In this document: piece by piece, positions 12,253 to 22,610 of the stretch
Position numbering within the stretch: the first letter of the stretch is position 1
Layout of the letters: every line of letters starts with the position of its first letter
NCBI GenBank assembly: GCA_035578905.1
Contig: JAQJVL010000159.1
Location: forward strand, 526,001-590,000
Source of the DNA: Stictocephala bisonia
Taxonomy: Eukaryota > Arthropoda > Insecta > Hemiptera > Membracidae
Reading direction: 5' to 3'
DNA length: 64,000 nt
Translations under genes and position numbers: made by a program
Notes under the pieces: model-generated
What the model saw: only the letters and a program-made list of their open reading frames with translations
Database searches by the model: none
What the model was told of the DNA's origin: nothing

Positions 12253-12400
12253 CGGTAGAGTTCCAGGTATAGATGCGTCGAATAAAGCCACATTTTGGTT
12301 CACGGGGGCTCCGTAGTCAGTGCTGGCTGATGAAAACAATTTGGACTTGGAGTTGATTTGGGCATGGACTTCTAAGCCCACTACACCGACCCATTCATCT
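12253..12400 (-). CDS. GatB: GatB exon A (N-terminal catalytic region)
   Basis: GatB is the tRNA-binding and kinase subunit of the GatCAB complex. In mitochondria this complex converts Glu-tRNA(Gln) into Gln-tRNA(Gln), using ammonia released from glutamine by GatA. This exon encodes [20 protein letters not shown], then [20 protein letters not shown] and DASIPGTLP. The GLEVHxQL.t.sKlFs block and the P.N..vs..d...PGtLP block are the standard GatB N-terminus. The acceptor TTTTTTACAG at 12401 shows this is not the first exon. A targeting-peptide exon must lie upstream (higher coordinates) but was not identified. The donor is CCG/GTATAC. Confidence 0.93.
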
Positions 12401-12607
12401 CTGTAAAAAATTAATGAAAAAAACAGTTCAAACACTTATAATTGTCCTGACAAATTAACCAACGATCTTAAGTTTACATAAAAAATTTAACTACCTTTTT
12501 TAGGCCAATTTTTAAAACTAATTTTAAACCAATACCTTTTTTATATGGAAATAATGCAAAAAATATCTCAGCAGTGTCCTTATTATGAGTTTATTCCAAC
12601 CTTTATA

Positions 12608-14840
12608 CAGGGTGTTCTAAAAATGTGGGGAAATATTTTGGGATATGGTATAACTAGTAAAAATAAACAAAAAAGTTCCTCTAACACTATGGTCTATCTC
12701 GCTTCGTTTAGCGTCTGTCTGTCCGTTTGTGTTTTTTATAAAAAAAAGCATAACTCAAAGACGCTTTGAGCTACAGCGTTCTAATTTTACATAGTTGTAT
12801 GTCTCATTAAAACCTAAATTTATGCTAAAATAAAAAAAAATATCACTAATATTTTCAAAATGGCAGCCTTTTTAATATTTTAAAGCAAAATGTCTTGGAA
12901 ACTGACTAGAGGATAAAAAACTACGAAGAAACATAAAAAATAGGTAATGAAAAGACAAACATTTTAATACCTTATTTGTTAAAAACGGTTCATAAATAAT
13001 GCAATTAATACATTTTTTCTATAGCCATGTTTTACTATTAATGTGCAGCCTTTAATCAATGTTAAATTAAAAGATATTTTTACTCACTGGTAAAACAGCT
13101 GTTAATGTCAGACAAATCAGCTGATGCTATTAACCTTAACAGTAAGCTATTAATCTTAACAATTAAACAATAAGGGTTATGTCAATGCTCTTTATTTCTT
13201 TTAATAACATTGCTTCATTAACGAATCTTTACATATTTGAACATGGCAGTTGTGTATTCAAATAGTGAAATGGCAGATATGCATTTTATTTATGGTAAAG
13301 CGAATGGATCAGCACTTAGGGCAAGTCAACTTTATGCTGAAACATATCCGAACAGAAGGCATCCTGAACGAAAGTTGTTTTCAAAAATCCACCAACGTCT
13401 GAGCATGGTAACTTCAAACCAATTAATCGTCCAAGTGGACGTCCTATGTCTGTGCGCACTCCAGAAGTTGAAGAGATGGTATTAGAAAATGTAGAGGAAA
13501 ATCCACAGTCGTCATCTAGAAGAATTGCTCAACAACATGGAATTCATACTCACGATTTGGTATGGCGAATATTACATGACCAACTTTTATACCCCTACCA
13601 CTTGCAGCGAGTTCAAGCTCTTTTACCATGTGATTTTGAAGCGAGAACAAATCTATGTAGATGGATTAGTAATCAGCAAGCTGAAAATCCTTTGTTTATT
13701 AGTAACATTCTTTTTACGGATGAGGCTTCATTTACTAGAAATGGGATTAATAATTTTCACAACAGACACGTCTGGGCAGAAGAAAACCCACACGCTTTTC
13801 AATCTTCAGATAACCAACACAGGTTTTGTTTGAATGTATGGGGAGGCATCTTTAAAGGCAAGCTATTTGGGCCCGTCTTTTTGCCCGGCCGACTTAATGG
13901 ACAATCATACTTAGATTTTCTTGTAAATACATTACCTGAACTATTAGATAATACTCCTTTGGAACAGCGAGAAATACTGTGGTTTATGCACGATGGTGCG
14001 CCAGCACATTTCTCATTAAATGTAAGGAGACACTTGAACAATACATTCGGTGAACAGTGAATTGGACGTGGTGGTCCTGTTGCTTGGCCTCCACGGTCAC
14101 CTGATTTAAACCCTTTGGATTTTTACCTATGGGGACACTTGAAGAGTATTGTTTATGCCAGACCAGTAAACACTGTGGAAGAGTTGAGCGATAGGATAAG
14201 AGCAGGTTTTCAGCAAATGAGAGCCAATCCAGGCATTTTTGAACGTGTAAGGGGCTCCATGTTAAAACGGATTGTGTGCTGTGTTCAGGAAAATGGAAGG
14301 AACATTGAACACCTACTCTAAGTTTTAGCCAATAATGTTATATCACGACATATGAAATATTTATTAAAACAATTGCGGCTATTTTTATTTGTTCTTAACT
14401 GATGTATTTTGAAAATACACAAATGTCTGTAGAAAAAATGTATTAATTGCATTATTTATGAACTGTTTGTAACAAATGTTATTAAAATGTTTGTCTTTTC
14501 ATGAGATATTTTTTATGTTTCTTCATAGTTTTTTATCCTCTAGTCAGTTTCCATGACATTTCGCTTTAAAATATTAAAAAGGCTGCCATTTTGAGAATAT
14601 TGGTGATTTTTTTTTATTTTAGCATAAATTTAGGTTTTAATGAGACATAAAACTATGTAAAATTAGAACGCTGTAGCTCAAACCGTCTTTGAGTTATGCT
14701 TTTTTTTTAAAAAAAACACAAACAGACAGACAGACGCTAATCGAAGCGAGATAGACCATAGTGTTAGAGGAACTTTTTTGTTTATTTTTACTTGTTATAC
14801 CATATCCCAAAATATTTCCCCACATTTTTAGAACACCCTG
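12608..14840 (+). mobile_element. Tc1/mariner element with ~420-bp terminal inverted repeats
   Basis: The element starts CAGGGTGTTCTAAAAATG at 12608 and ends in the inverse at 14840, with TA at 12606-12607 and 14841-14842. The inverted match continues inward with few differences to about 13029 on the left and 14423 on the right, far longer than the 20-30 bp usual for mariner. A single transposase gene lies between the repeats. It sits upstream of GatB exon A, either in the first GatB intron or just 5' of the gene. Confidence 0.85.
13243..14321 (+). pseudogene. Mariner-superfamily transposase with one frameshift and one stop
   Basis: From ATG at 13243 (MAVVYSNSEMADMHFIYGKA) the frame runs to about 13400, where a 1-base indel moves it into the frame of PSGRPMSVRTPEVEE. 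It then runs to a TGA at 14058-14060 standing where Trp is expected, and continues in the same frame to 14321. Motifs in order are an N-terminal helix-turn-helix, a first catalytic Asp in FTDEASFTRNG, a second Asp in WFMHDGAPAHFS, and SPDLNPLDFYLWGHLK with a third Asp. By hand count 41 residues separate the second and third Asp, which fits the DD41D (rosa-like) group rather than DD34D mariner. Two lesions make the copy inactive, but it is otherwise well preserved. Confidence 0.85.
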
Positions 14841-15085
14841 TATATTTATGGTCATATATTCTTACTATGTCTCCAAAGTTTTTATAAGAATTTAGCAAAT
14901 TACTTAAGCCATTTGACAAATGAGATTGATTTGTTTTAGTTAATTAAATTTTACTAGAAAGCACACAAGTTAAATTACTCCTATACATATTTTTATTCCT
15001 CTTGTTGTAATTATAACTAATTTAGATTGTGGAGATTTAAATTAATCTGACGGGTGGATACATATTGAATATGAATCTAACCCCC

Positions 15086-15360
15086 AAAGATGAAATGAAA
15101 TGAAAAATGACTTTATTGACAAGGTATAAATGATGAGGTTAGGACTATTAAATCCTCTCTTACACTTAACCAACAATAACAACTACAAAAATCATGTCAA
15201 AACATAATATAACAAGTACACTAACCTTACTTAGCTCATTTACTAGTCAAATAAAAGTACTGTAGTAAATTCCTAATTTATTATTTTTAAAACAACAAAA
15301 ACATTTAAATAAGTATATAAAAATAAACGAAATTGAAAACAGGAAAAATTAAAATTATAC
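15086..15360 (-). repeat. LINE 3' tail, older copy
   Basis: On the minus strand this stretch ends with CAATAAAGTCATTTTTCATT and short ATTTC repeats near 15090. That is the look of a LINE 3' untranslated end with a polyadenylation-like signal. No protein is readable. The adjoining LINE tail at 15361 has a similar arrangement. Confidence 0.45.
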
Positions 15361-15559
15361 AAATACAAATACTTTATTGCCATTGACCACATTACAAGTG
15401 AAATAGGCATAGTCATATAACTGAATACAAATCCCAATCATTACAACACAAGTCCAATAGTACAGTAAAAAACTCCATACAAATCCATCCATCCCCGTCA
15501 ACTTAAAATATTAGTATATTATAATTAATTAGTAGTAATAAATAAAAATAATCTACATT

Positions 15560-16028
15560 GAATCAAAAAACTAAGTCAACGTCACAATCAAGGAATTCTT
15601 GTATAGTGTAGAAAGGATTAATTAACAGCCATTGAAACAGTTTATTCCTAAAAATAACAATTGACACAGCTCTGGCAGACTCATTCAGCTTATTAAAGAA
15701 TTTAATACAATTAGCTCTATGTGATAATCCAATTTTTGTCAGCCTGTGTTAGGGAATATTTAGCTTAGATTTATTTCTTGTATTGTGGCAGTGGATTTCT
15801 TCTCTGGTTATAAATAAGTGTAGATGTGTTTTTGTGTGAACTAGTATATGAAATATGTATAAATTTATAACAGTTAAAATTTTAGAGTCTACAAATAACG
15901 GTCTGCAGTGATCAAAGAAGCCAGCCCTACAAATTGTTCTTATGACTTTTTTTTTCGAATTAACAAAATATCTCTTACTGCTGAAGAATGACCCCAAAGG
16001 ATTAGGCCATATGATATATGAGACTGAA
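15560..16028 (-). pseudogene. LINE ORF2 C-terminal segment
   Basis: On the minus strand it reads YGLILWGHSSAVRDILLIRK, then IRTICRAGFFDHCRPLFVD, HCHNTRNKSKLNIP and, after one frame change, FFNKLNESARAV. This is the conserved post-RT domain of Jockey/CR1-type ORF2, in which a YGxxxWG block is followed by a RaI..a....C..lF....I L block and a H.YnTR.k block. It continues the RT segment at 21095-22115, from which it is now separated by about 5 kb of inserted DNA. Confidence 0.75.
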
Positions 16029-16312
16029 ATGATGACCTACCCGCCCACCCATACACGCACCGTGGTGATGACCCACCCGCCCACCATACACGCACCGTGG
16101 TGATGACCGACCCGCCCACCCATACACAGACAGTGGTGATGACCCACTCGCCCACCCACACACGCACAGTGGTGATGACCCACTTGCCCACCCATACACG
16201 TACAGTGGTGATGACCCACCAGCCCATCCATACACGTACCATGGTGATGAACCACCCGCCCACCCATACACAGACAGTGGTGATGACCCACTCGCCCACC
16301 CATACACGTAAA
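16029..16312 (+). repeat. 36-bp minisatellite array inside LINE ORF, left part
   Basis: About eight tandem units of 36 bp built on GTGGTGATGACCCACCCGCC followed by CACCCATACACGTACA, with point variation. Because 36 is a multiple of three, most frames on both strands stay open and give meaningless 12-residue repeats (for example GWAGGSSPLYVY on the minus strand). The array interrupts the LINE coding sequence and is itself split by the hAT element that begins at 16313. Confidence 0.9.
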
Positions 16313-16923
16313 CAGTGGCGTAGCCAGGATTTGTCTGAGGGGAGGGTTGCTTAGTGGGGCCAGGGGGGCACACCCCAGTCAAAAGGGGGGTCCGGGCCCT
16401 CCCCCGGAAATTTTGGAAAATCTACGTTAAAACTCGTGCATTTTAAAGCATGTTCGTTGTAATTTTCTTTTAATCCGAATTGTCCAAATCCTGATAGTTT
16501 TATTTGGATTTGAAATATTTTTAGCATAATACAACTTTTGAGTAGAAGGTAAAATAATCTAAGATAGAACAGACAGAGTTATCAATGGGAGGTCTAAGTT
16601 AGTTGTAATTGTGAGTAAAATTCAAACACATTTTTAGTGAAACACTGATAATTTGGCCTCCCATCAAGTGTAAAGAAAAGGATATAGATAAATAAAACAA
16701 TTATTTTACAAAAGCCGTTTTATTTACAGCAGATTAAATACGTAATATTCACTACTGGGTGGCCTACTTGTCCAGTGAGTTGAAATGAAAAGTAAAATTA
16801 AAATTACATATAAAATCAATAGTAATATAAAGTTGTTTAGATACAAGAGAGTGAAAATCACAAATAAATCCCACTTTATAGAGACAGAGAGTGAATAGTA
16901 ATGATTTTTGAGTAAGGTATTTT
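16313..16923 (-). other. hAT 3' flank and untranslated region
   Basis: This lies between the TIR and the transposase stop codon. It contains a G/C-rich subterminal block (16330-16420) and AT-rich sequence. No further gene is seen. Confidence 0.6.
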
Positions 16924-19101
16924 TCACAATTTAAAGTCCAACCTTCGTGGTCTTATTGAAAATATGTTTAATACATCTGACGGCCTTATGTTAATGTCTC
17001 GATGGATGTTCATGAGGGCCAATCCATTTAGGCGGTTGTCACTCGTGGAGTTCCTCAGGTACGTTTTTAGCCGTTTTAAACTGGAAAACGACCGTTCACT
17101 GGAAGCAGACGTCACCGGGATAGTAGCAAATATCTTCAGTAGGGAGAATATGGCAGGCAACTTGTCCTTGTCACACATGATGAGAGCTTCAATTGCGCCT
17201 TTAGGTTTATCCTGTGATGCAAGCAAACTGTACCAGATATACAATTCTCCTAAGGCACTGTCTTCACTGCATCCTAAGTCAACTTGGTATTTGTTCGTGA
17301 GTGTTTTCATTGCTTCTTCGTCTTCATCAGTTGGATTCATCTGGTCTTTTCGTGGCAAGAGACACATAAAAGATTTCAGAACAGTTTTGTGTGCCATGAA
17401 ACGATCGTTCAGCTGAGTTAAAAAGCTATCCAAAAAAGGGACATATAAAGACACTCGGTAGTACTCTTCCGCATCAGTTGTTTCCACAATGCACCTCTGT
17501 GTTTGGCGCTTTGCTATGCGTGGTGTAGAAATGGGAGTTTTCATAAAAGAAGCCTTTTCCTCTGCTTTAAGGAAAATTTTCTTAAATTCTTTGTCAGCAT
17601 TGTTTCGAAGTTTTGATATTCTTTCCTCAACAACTTCAGCATAACCAAACGCCCTTGCAATGTCAAGTTCTTCTTCCTGGAAAAAGCGGCTCAAAGGCGC
17701 ACTTAAACTAAAGACCTTGTTCAAAACATGTAATGCAACAAGAAATTCGGAGTTCTGCATAGCGCTCAACAACTGGTGGGCATTAGTGGATGTCTCACGA
17801 TCAGTCCACTGACATATACTCTCAAGGCTGTACACTACAGCATCAAATAGTTCCAAAAACACACAAATGGAGTCATGTCGTTCGACCCACCGAGTGTTAC
17901 ACAGAGACTTGAGTTTGGTTTTGTTGCTCTCCGGGACATTTTTTTCAATCGATTGTTTCAGATCATTCATTCTCTTGGGATACCTAAAAAAAGAACAAAC
18001 GTTCCCCACAACTCCCATGCAATTTCTTATTCCTTGGACAGAGCAGGCTTCAGTAATGGCAAGATTAAGTACATGTGAGCTGCAGTGCATGTACAAAGCC
18101 AACGGATATTTTTCCCTTATAACTGACTGAACACCATTAAACTGCCCACTCATCGTGCTAGCCCCGTCATATCCTTGGCCTCTGAGATACTTTAACTCTA
18201 CTCCTACTTTTTCAAGAGTTTCTAGGATTTTACTAGCTAATCCTCTCCCAGTTACATCAGTCACTGGGACAAACAGAAGAAAATCCTCCCTGATCTTTTC
18301 TGTGTCAGTGTCAATGTACCGAGTGCAAAGCGACATCTGTTCTACTCCCGCTATGTCTGTGGTTTCATCAGCTAAAATAGTAAAGCATTGTGCTTTATTG
18401 ACCCGACTTACAACATTGTTCAAAATAAACTCTTTGCAGGCATCAATAATTTCATTTTGAGTCTGAGGACTAATGTACATAGCATTCAGGCTTTTCGTTT
18501 CAAAATGTCTCTCTAAATCCTTATCTCCAGCTTTTGCTCGAAAACGTAGCAGAGCTCGAAAGTTTCCATCATTTTCAACTGGCTCCTCTTCACTAAGGTC
18601 GATAGGCCCGTGGTCCCGATGTCCTCTAAGAGATAAGTTTTGCCGACCACACATTATTATTGTCTCAATTATAGGAACAATTTTCTTCCTATTATCTTCT
18701 ACTTGTTGTTTTAGGCCTGTATCGATTTGCAGATCAACAGGATCCTGTTTTTTGGCTGCTATACGCTCAAATTCAACTGCTTTGAGGACACAACATTTGT
18801 GGTACTCATTCATCTCGTGTTTGTTAAAATCCTCTACAGCATCTTTCCAATTGTTAAATTTAGTCTTAACCAGTTTTCCTAACGGTTGATGGCCACTTCC
18901 AGCTCCATGTGAAGAAAATAATACACAATACTTACAAAAGGCACCATCATCAATTTGGGAGTACGCCAGCCAATTCCATCTATTCAACCAGTGCCATTGG
19001 AACTTCAGGTTTCTCTTACCACTGCCAGGGAATTTGAAGGTACAGGCAGGTACCCAAGTGTCAACAAGGATAGCTTTCCTTAAGCCCGCATCCACACACA
19101 A
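16924..19101 (-). CDS. hAT transposase, exon 2 (ZMYM1-like)
   Basis: This 725-codon open frame cuts and pastes hAT DNA in the nucleus through a DDE/RNase H-fold domain. In order it has a TTF-type zinc finger (roughly residues 20-110, with WLAYSQIDDGAFCKYCVLFS), a DUF4371-like block with ILADETTDIAGVEQMSLCTR and LRGQGYDGASTMSGQFNGVQ, HCSSHVLNLAI, and at the C-terminus the hAT dimerisation segment around PVTSASSERSFSSLKRLKTY followed by LNGLALMNIHRDI. On the minus strand the acceptor TTTTCAG ends at 19102, and the exon opens with Leu-Cys-Val-Asp. It has no internal stop, so it may be functional. Antisense open frames in this interval are shadows. Confidence 0.92.
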   Translation of the reverse strand: MCVDAGLRKAILVDTWVPACTFKFPGSGKRNLKFQWHWLNRWNWLAYSQIDDGAFCKYCVLFSSHGAGSGHQPLGKLVKTKFNNWKDAVEDFNKHEMNEYHKCCVLKAVEFERIAAKKQDPVDLQIDTGLKQQVEDNRKKIVPIIETIIMCGRQNLSLRGHRDHGPIDLSEEEPVENDGNFRALLRFRAKAGDKDLERHFETKSLNAMYISPQTQNEIIDACKEFILNNVVSRVNKAQCFTILADETTDIAGVEQMSLCTRYIDTDTEKIREDFLLFVPVTDVTGRGLASKILETLEKVGVELKYLRGQGYDGASTMSGQFNGVQSVIREKYPLALYMHCSSHVLNLAITEACSVQGIRNCMGVVGNVCSFFRYPKRMNDLKQSIEKNVPESNKTKLKSLCNTRWVERHDSICVFLELFDAVVYSLESICQWTDRETSTNAHQLLSAMQNSEFLVALHVLNKVFSLSAPLSRFFQEEELDIARAFGYAEVVEERISKLRNNADKEFKKIFLKAEEKASFMKTPISTPRIAKRQTQRCIVETTDAEEYYRVSLYVPFLDSFLTQLNDRFMAHKTVLKSFMCLLPRKDQMNPTDEDEEAMKTLTNKYQVDLGCSEDSALGELYIWYSLLASQDKPKGAIEALIMCDKDKLPAIFSLLKIFATIPVTSASSERSFSSLKRLKTYLRNSTSDNRLNGLALMNIHRDINIRPSDVLNIFSIRPRRLDFKL

Positions 19102-20182
19102 CTGAAAACCACATTAACTGGAATAATACTAGATACCTAAACGTGAAAAAGTTACATCATTGTATTAAGTTTCTTTCTATATTCGACATTAATTGTAGTG
19201 GCAGCTTATTTGGTTAATAGGTAAAAGTAAAAAAAAAGATATGAACATTTAAAAGCAACAGAATGACAAGATGCAATGAATATTAACAACGAAGTGTTTT
19301 TTTTATTTTTATTTGATCGGTAGTTTTATAATGAACTTTCGTGGACTGGACAATATTTAAGATTTCCTCTTAAGAATACTAAACAAATAATAATATGTCA
19401 AAATAATATTAATATTTTGCAATAATACGTGCTTATTTATGATTGATTTATTCATTACAAAAGCAACAACAAAATTGATTTCTTATACGAATTTATTTAT
19501 TTCCTGTCAGACCTAAATTATTATAATTTTCCTAATTGTTGAGTGATTAAAAATTTAAAGTTGAAGAGTTTAGACCATGGTCATAAATTATACTTCTTTC
19601 ATATATCAACTCTTTACGTGGAGTAAAATATGGTATACATCAAAAATAAAAATAGACTCAACCCTGGCAAATGAAATAAAATCACGTAAATAATTGGCGT
19701 ATTTTTGTAATAAAATGACTTCATCAGAATTGCTCAAAACATGCCTTTTTGCATGTTTATATTTGAAAACGTATTGCTATTATTTATTGTTTTTACCAAG
19801 TTCATGTACAATTCCGGATCAAAACAGCTGATCCTGATACTGGCCCGTAAATAGCTCACTTTAGAGACTGAAAACTATCCGTGAAACCGCTGTTTTTTTT
19901 TAGTTTTTAAAGTAGTTTAATGAAAAATTAATTTAAAACTATCACATAACAGCTCCAATAAAACATTGAGGTTCACATTGACCAACAGCATGATATTGCT
20001 TTTAAACAACAACAAAAATAATCATAAAAATCTGTTAAGAATTGACTTTAGAAAGTGAATGAACTTACAAACTCATAACAGGAATAATTTTAATTTTAAA
20101 TACATGGATGCTCAATTTGCACCTCAAGTATAACTGTGAAACTCCCCAGTAATAACTGGTGTCAATAATATAAACTTCTTAC
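19102..20182 (-). other. Intron of the hAT transposase gene
   Basis: The donor is CAG/GTAAGA at 20182 and the acceptor TTTTCAG at 19102, both on the minus strand. The 1,081-bp intron is AT-rich and shows no other feature. It keeps phase 0 between the two exons. Confidence 0.75.
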
Positions 20183-20401
20183 CTGTTTTGATTTGTTAAC
20201 AAAGTTTGCTATGTCGTTAGGACTTCCCATTCCTTCACAGTGCGAAGTAGAAAGTGAACTTTCATGGGATGTAGCGTCAGAAATATCAACACATTTTTGT
20301 TCGGCTTTTATAATTTGCTGTGTTGTCTGGGTATCTTCAGTTTTATTTCGTTTTAGAAAGAACGTAACCAAACTAGCTTGCCTTTTATTGTGTCTATCCA
20401 T
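20183..20401 (-). CDS. hAT transposase, exon 1
   Basis: An ATG at 20401 opens MDRHNKRQASLVTFFLKRNK, and the exon runs 73 codons to a consensus donor. Starts of this kind, with a basic stretch followed by a short hydrophobic SLxxFF segment, are common in ZMYM1-like and related hAT proteins. A Ser/Thr/Glu-rich linker follows (residues 20-65). Joined to exon 2 it gives a protein of 798 residues. The assignment rests on the phase-0 splice and position inside the element, not on a strong domain match. Confidence 0.75.
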
Positions 20402-21047
20402 TATTAATGCGATCACAATAATTACTGTACAACTTAATACTTAAAGAACACTGAATATAACAAGAGATGATAACACTTATTTAAAGTACAATTAATAGAC
20501 GTGTACGATATAAATTCGCTGTACTGAAACTTCTTCCTCACACCTTATAACAATGTTACATTGTCAATGTATAACTTTAAAAATGCTAAGAAAGCCACTC
20601 ACACCAGACCAAGTGAACGCAATAAACCTGTGAGTGCAATGTGACTGAACTAAACTAAGTGAGTAAACACACAACCATCCCTCACCCCGGAACACGCAAA
20701 ATAGACTCGTCCACTATAAGACCAAGTCAGCTGGAGTGAGTCATCACTAGCCATCGCCTGTTGGCGCTGCCAGTGGCACCAGTGTTGCCACCCTGACGGC
20801 TGACGCCGGGTCCGAGCGGTTGGGCTATTTATATGAAGGACTGATGTTGCTTATTTTAACGTCTTAACAAAAATAAATGCAGCCTAATTTAAAGTACACT
20901 AGTTCAGAATACATTCACTAATTTAATGTGCCTGTATTAGTGTTGCTGAATAGAGTTTTTAAATATTGTGTTGGTACATTGGTATAAAACGTAATTTTTA
21001 AGGGGGGGGTTGTGACCCCCAGTAACCCCCTCCTGGCTACGCCACTG
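20402..21047 (-). promoter_or_regulatory. hAT 5' region upstream of transposase
   Basis: Between the transposase start and the right TIR. It is less AT-rich around 20600-20830, where a promoter would be expected, but no defined element can be named. The right subterminal block (21000-21030) is G/C-rich, like the left one. Confidence 0.4.
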
Positions 21048-21094
21048 CACGTAAAGTGGTAATGACCCACCCATACACGCACCGTGGTGATGAG
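21048..21094 (+). repeat. 36-bp minisatellite array, right part beyond the hAT element
   Basis: A little over one unit (GTGGTAATGACCCACCCATA, then CACGCACCGTGGTGATG) continues the array at 16029-16312 after the hAT target duplication. LINE coding sequence resumes at about 21095. Confidence 0.85.
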
Positions 21095-22115
21095 CTATTC
21101 TCAAGTACTCAACCGAAAGTATATCACTTAATTTCCATAGAAGATAGCTCACTCGGGAGATTTTACAACACAGACTGTTGACATGAGAAGTCCAATTCAA
21201 TTTCGAGTCTATATATATGCCAAGTAGTTTTAATGATTGAATATCTTGACCATGAGGAGATAAACTGATTATCATTTTTTGAGTTTTTTCCTGATTGCAA
21301 ATTAATTTATTTGAGGAAAACCAATTCAAAGCATTGAGTTCTGCTGAATAAATGGACTGTTGTAGGTTAATTAAGTTTAGATTACTGGTGAAAAGTGATG
21401 TGTCATCTGCGTATATAACAGATCCCACTTCTAAATTTTTTGGCAGGTCATTAGTGATTATTGTAAAGAAAAAAGGACCAAGAACGGATCCCTGCCGCAC
21501 GCCCCTTGTAACATTTGCAACTGATGAATTTAAACCTTTAATTGTGACATATTGATTTCTATTTGTTAAATAAGACAAAATAAGCTGGCTTGCATGTTCC
21601 GATACCCCGTAAAATTTGAGTTTCTCTAAAAAAATGTTAAAAGGGACGCAATCAAACGCTTTGCTGAGATCCATTAGTGATAAAGCTAAGCATTTTCTGT
21701 TATCAAGCGCGTTGAGAGAGCGATTCACTATTTCCATGATAGCAGTTGTTGTTGACCGTCCCTGACGAAAACCAAACTGAGATTCAGATATTAGATTTGA
21801 ATGTTCAAAATAACAAGAGAGTTGTCTATACATAAGAGTTTCAAAAACTTTAGAGAGTATAGGAACTACAGACACCGGTCTGTAGTTCTGGGGAAGATGT
21901 TTATCTCCCTTTTTATAAATAGGAATTATCTTAGACACTATAAGCAAGTCTGAAAAATACCCTGCTTCTAGGCATTTAGATAGGATATAAGAGAGAGCTG
22001 TTTAATAACATCAACTGTTTTTTAACTATATAGTTTGATAAGAAATATACATCCATACTTTTAGAATTGGATAGTTTTGAAATGGCACTAGCTACTTCTT
22101 CTGAACTAATGGATT
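21095..22115 (-). pseudogene. LINE reverse transcriptase domain (Jockey-like)
   Basis: The minus strand is open from 21947 through the RT fingers and palm: IIPIYKKGDKHLPQNYRPVS, LSKVFETLMYRQL, SQFGFRQGRSTTTAI, LMDLSKAFDCV, GVRQGSVLGPFFFTII and VIYADDTSLF. The catalytic YADD box is intact. Upstream of 21947 the frame breaks, but EEVASAISKLSNSKSMDVYF extends the domain to the SINE at 22115. Downstream the frame runs into the minisatellite after EYLRIA. The element is dead because its ORF is interrupted, although this segment is well conserved. Confidence 0.88.
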
Positions 22116-22445
22116 GTTTTTTATTTATTTTTTTTATTTATTCATAAGACGCCGATCGTCAAGATATGGGCGAATATGGATTTCGAATGAGTGTGATGAG
22201 TGTAGATGAGCGAATGTATTTAGAAATTTAATAAAAAAAAAATTTAATTAAAAAAAAAAAACTATATTGCTACAAACTAAGGCCGACTATTCCTTAGAAA
22301 GTGTCATTAATTAATAGCCCAATGACAAATGAACAGCCAGTGATTATCAGCTGATCCTTCTCAAAATGTATTGACTCTGATTGGGATCGAACTGAGAACC
22401 TTTACCACATGAAGCTGGGATTGAACCAACTACGCTACCGACCAA
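22116..22445 (-). mobile_element. tRNA-headed SINE inserted in the LINE ORF
   Basis: On the minus strand it begins GGTCGGTAGCGTAGTTGG near 22443, which fits an A box, and has AGTTCGATCCC about 30 bases later, which fits a B box. This is the internal RNA polymerase III promoter of a tRNA-derived head. It ends in an A/T-rich tail at 22116-22145. The distal half (CATCTACACTCATCACACTC, then TCTTGACGATCGGCGTCTTA) is shared with 58870 and 60478. It separates two parts of the LINE ORF whose protein context is continuous. No target duplication could be fixed. Confidence 0.7.
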
Positions 22446-22610
22446 TTAAATGTATCAGCAGGTATTGGTCTTTTACCTAGGAGATCATAAAAATAGGTAT
22501 TGGTGTTAGGAACACTATTTGAGAGATTTTCTACTGTCAAGAAAGAATCTATTAAGTTGTTCGGGGTCCACTAGATGATGTGGATTAAAATATATAAAAT
22601 GAGCTAGAAT
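22446..22610 (-). pseudogene. LINE ORF2 segment upstream of the RT core
   Basis: On the minus strand it reads FNPHHLVDPEQLNRFF, then, after a frame change, NTNTYFYDLLGKRPIPADTF. The position and the continuation into EEVASAISKL beyond the SINE support the linker between endonuclease and RT of the same LINE. Nothing further 5' is recognised. Confidence 0.5.

Larger units (their letters stand above)
16313..21047 (-). mobile_element. hAT transposon, probably intact, with perfect 8-bp TSD
   Basis: Both ends read CAGTGGCGTAGCCAGGA inward (17 bp identical), as is usual for hAT elements of the ZMYM1/52-kDa-repressor-like type. The 8-bp duplication CACGTAAA is identical on both sides (16305-16312 and 21048-21055). 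The element is 4,735 bp and carries one spliced transposase gene on the minus strand. A G-rich subterminal stretch follows each TIR. The perfect duplication and an open 725-codon exon suggest recent insertion. It landed in the 36-bp minisatellite, which continues on its right side. Confidence 0.92.
15361..22610 (-). mobile_element. Jockey-like LINE interrupted by SINE, minisatellite and hAT insertions
   Basis: One minus-strand LINE can be followed through three interruptions. Its reading order is 22610-22446 (before the RT palm), a SINE at 22116-22445, 22115-21095 (RT domain), a 36-bp minisatellite containing a hAT element (21094-16029), and 16028-15560 (post-RT C-terminus), followed by an untranslated tail ending in TATTTG repeats at about 15361. 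The protein context joins sensibly across each gap. The 5' part (ORF1 and endonuclease) is absent, so the copy is 5'-truncated, as is common for LINEs. Confidence 0.75.

Noticed and set aside
15940..16382. Open frames with a GWAGGSSPLYVY-type repeat, possibly a low-complexity protein
   Set aside because: The unit is 36 bp, a multiple of three, so most frames on both strands remain open by construction. No start context or host exon joins them.
16964..18889. Plus-strand ORFs of 67-150 codons
   Set aside because: Antisense to the intact hAT transposase exon; no independent support.
22388..22445. A tRNA gene on the minus strand
   Set aside because: A- and B-box-like sequences are present, but no cloverleaf or anticodon arm can be drawn and the segment leads into a repeat tail. 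It is a SINE head.
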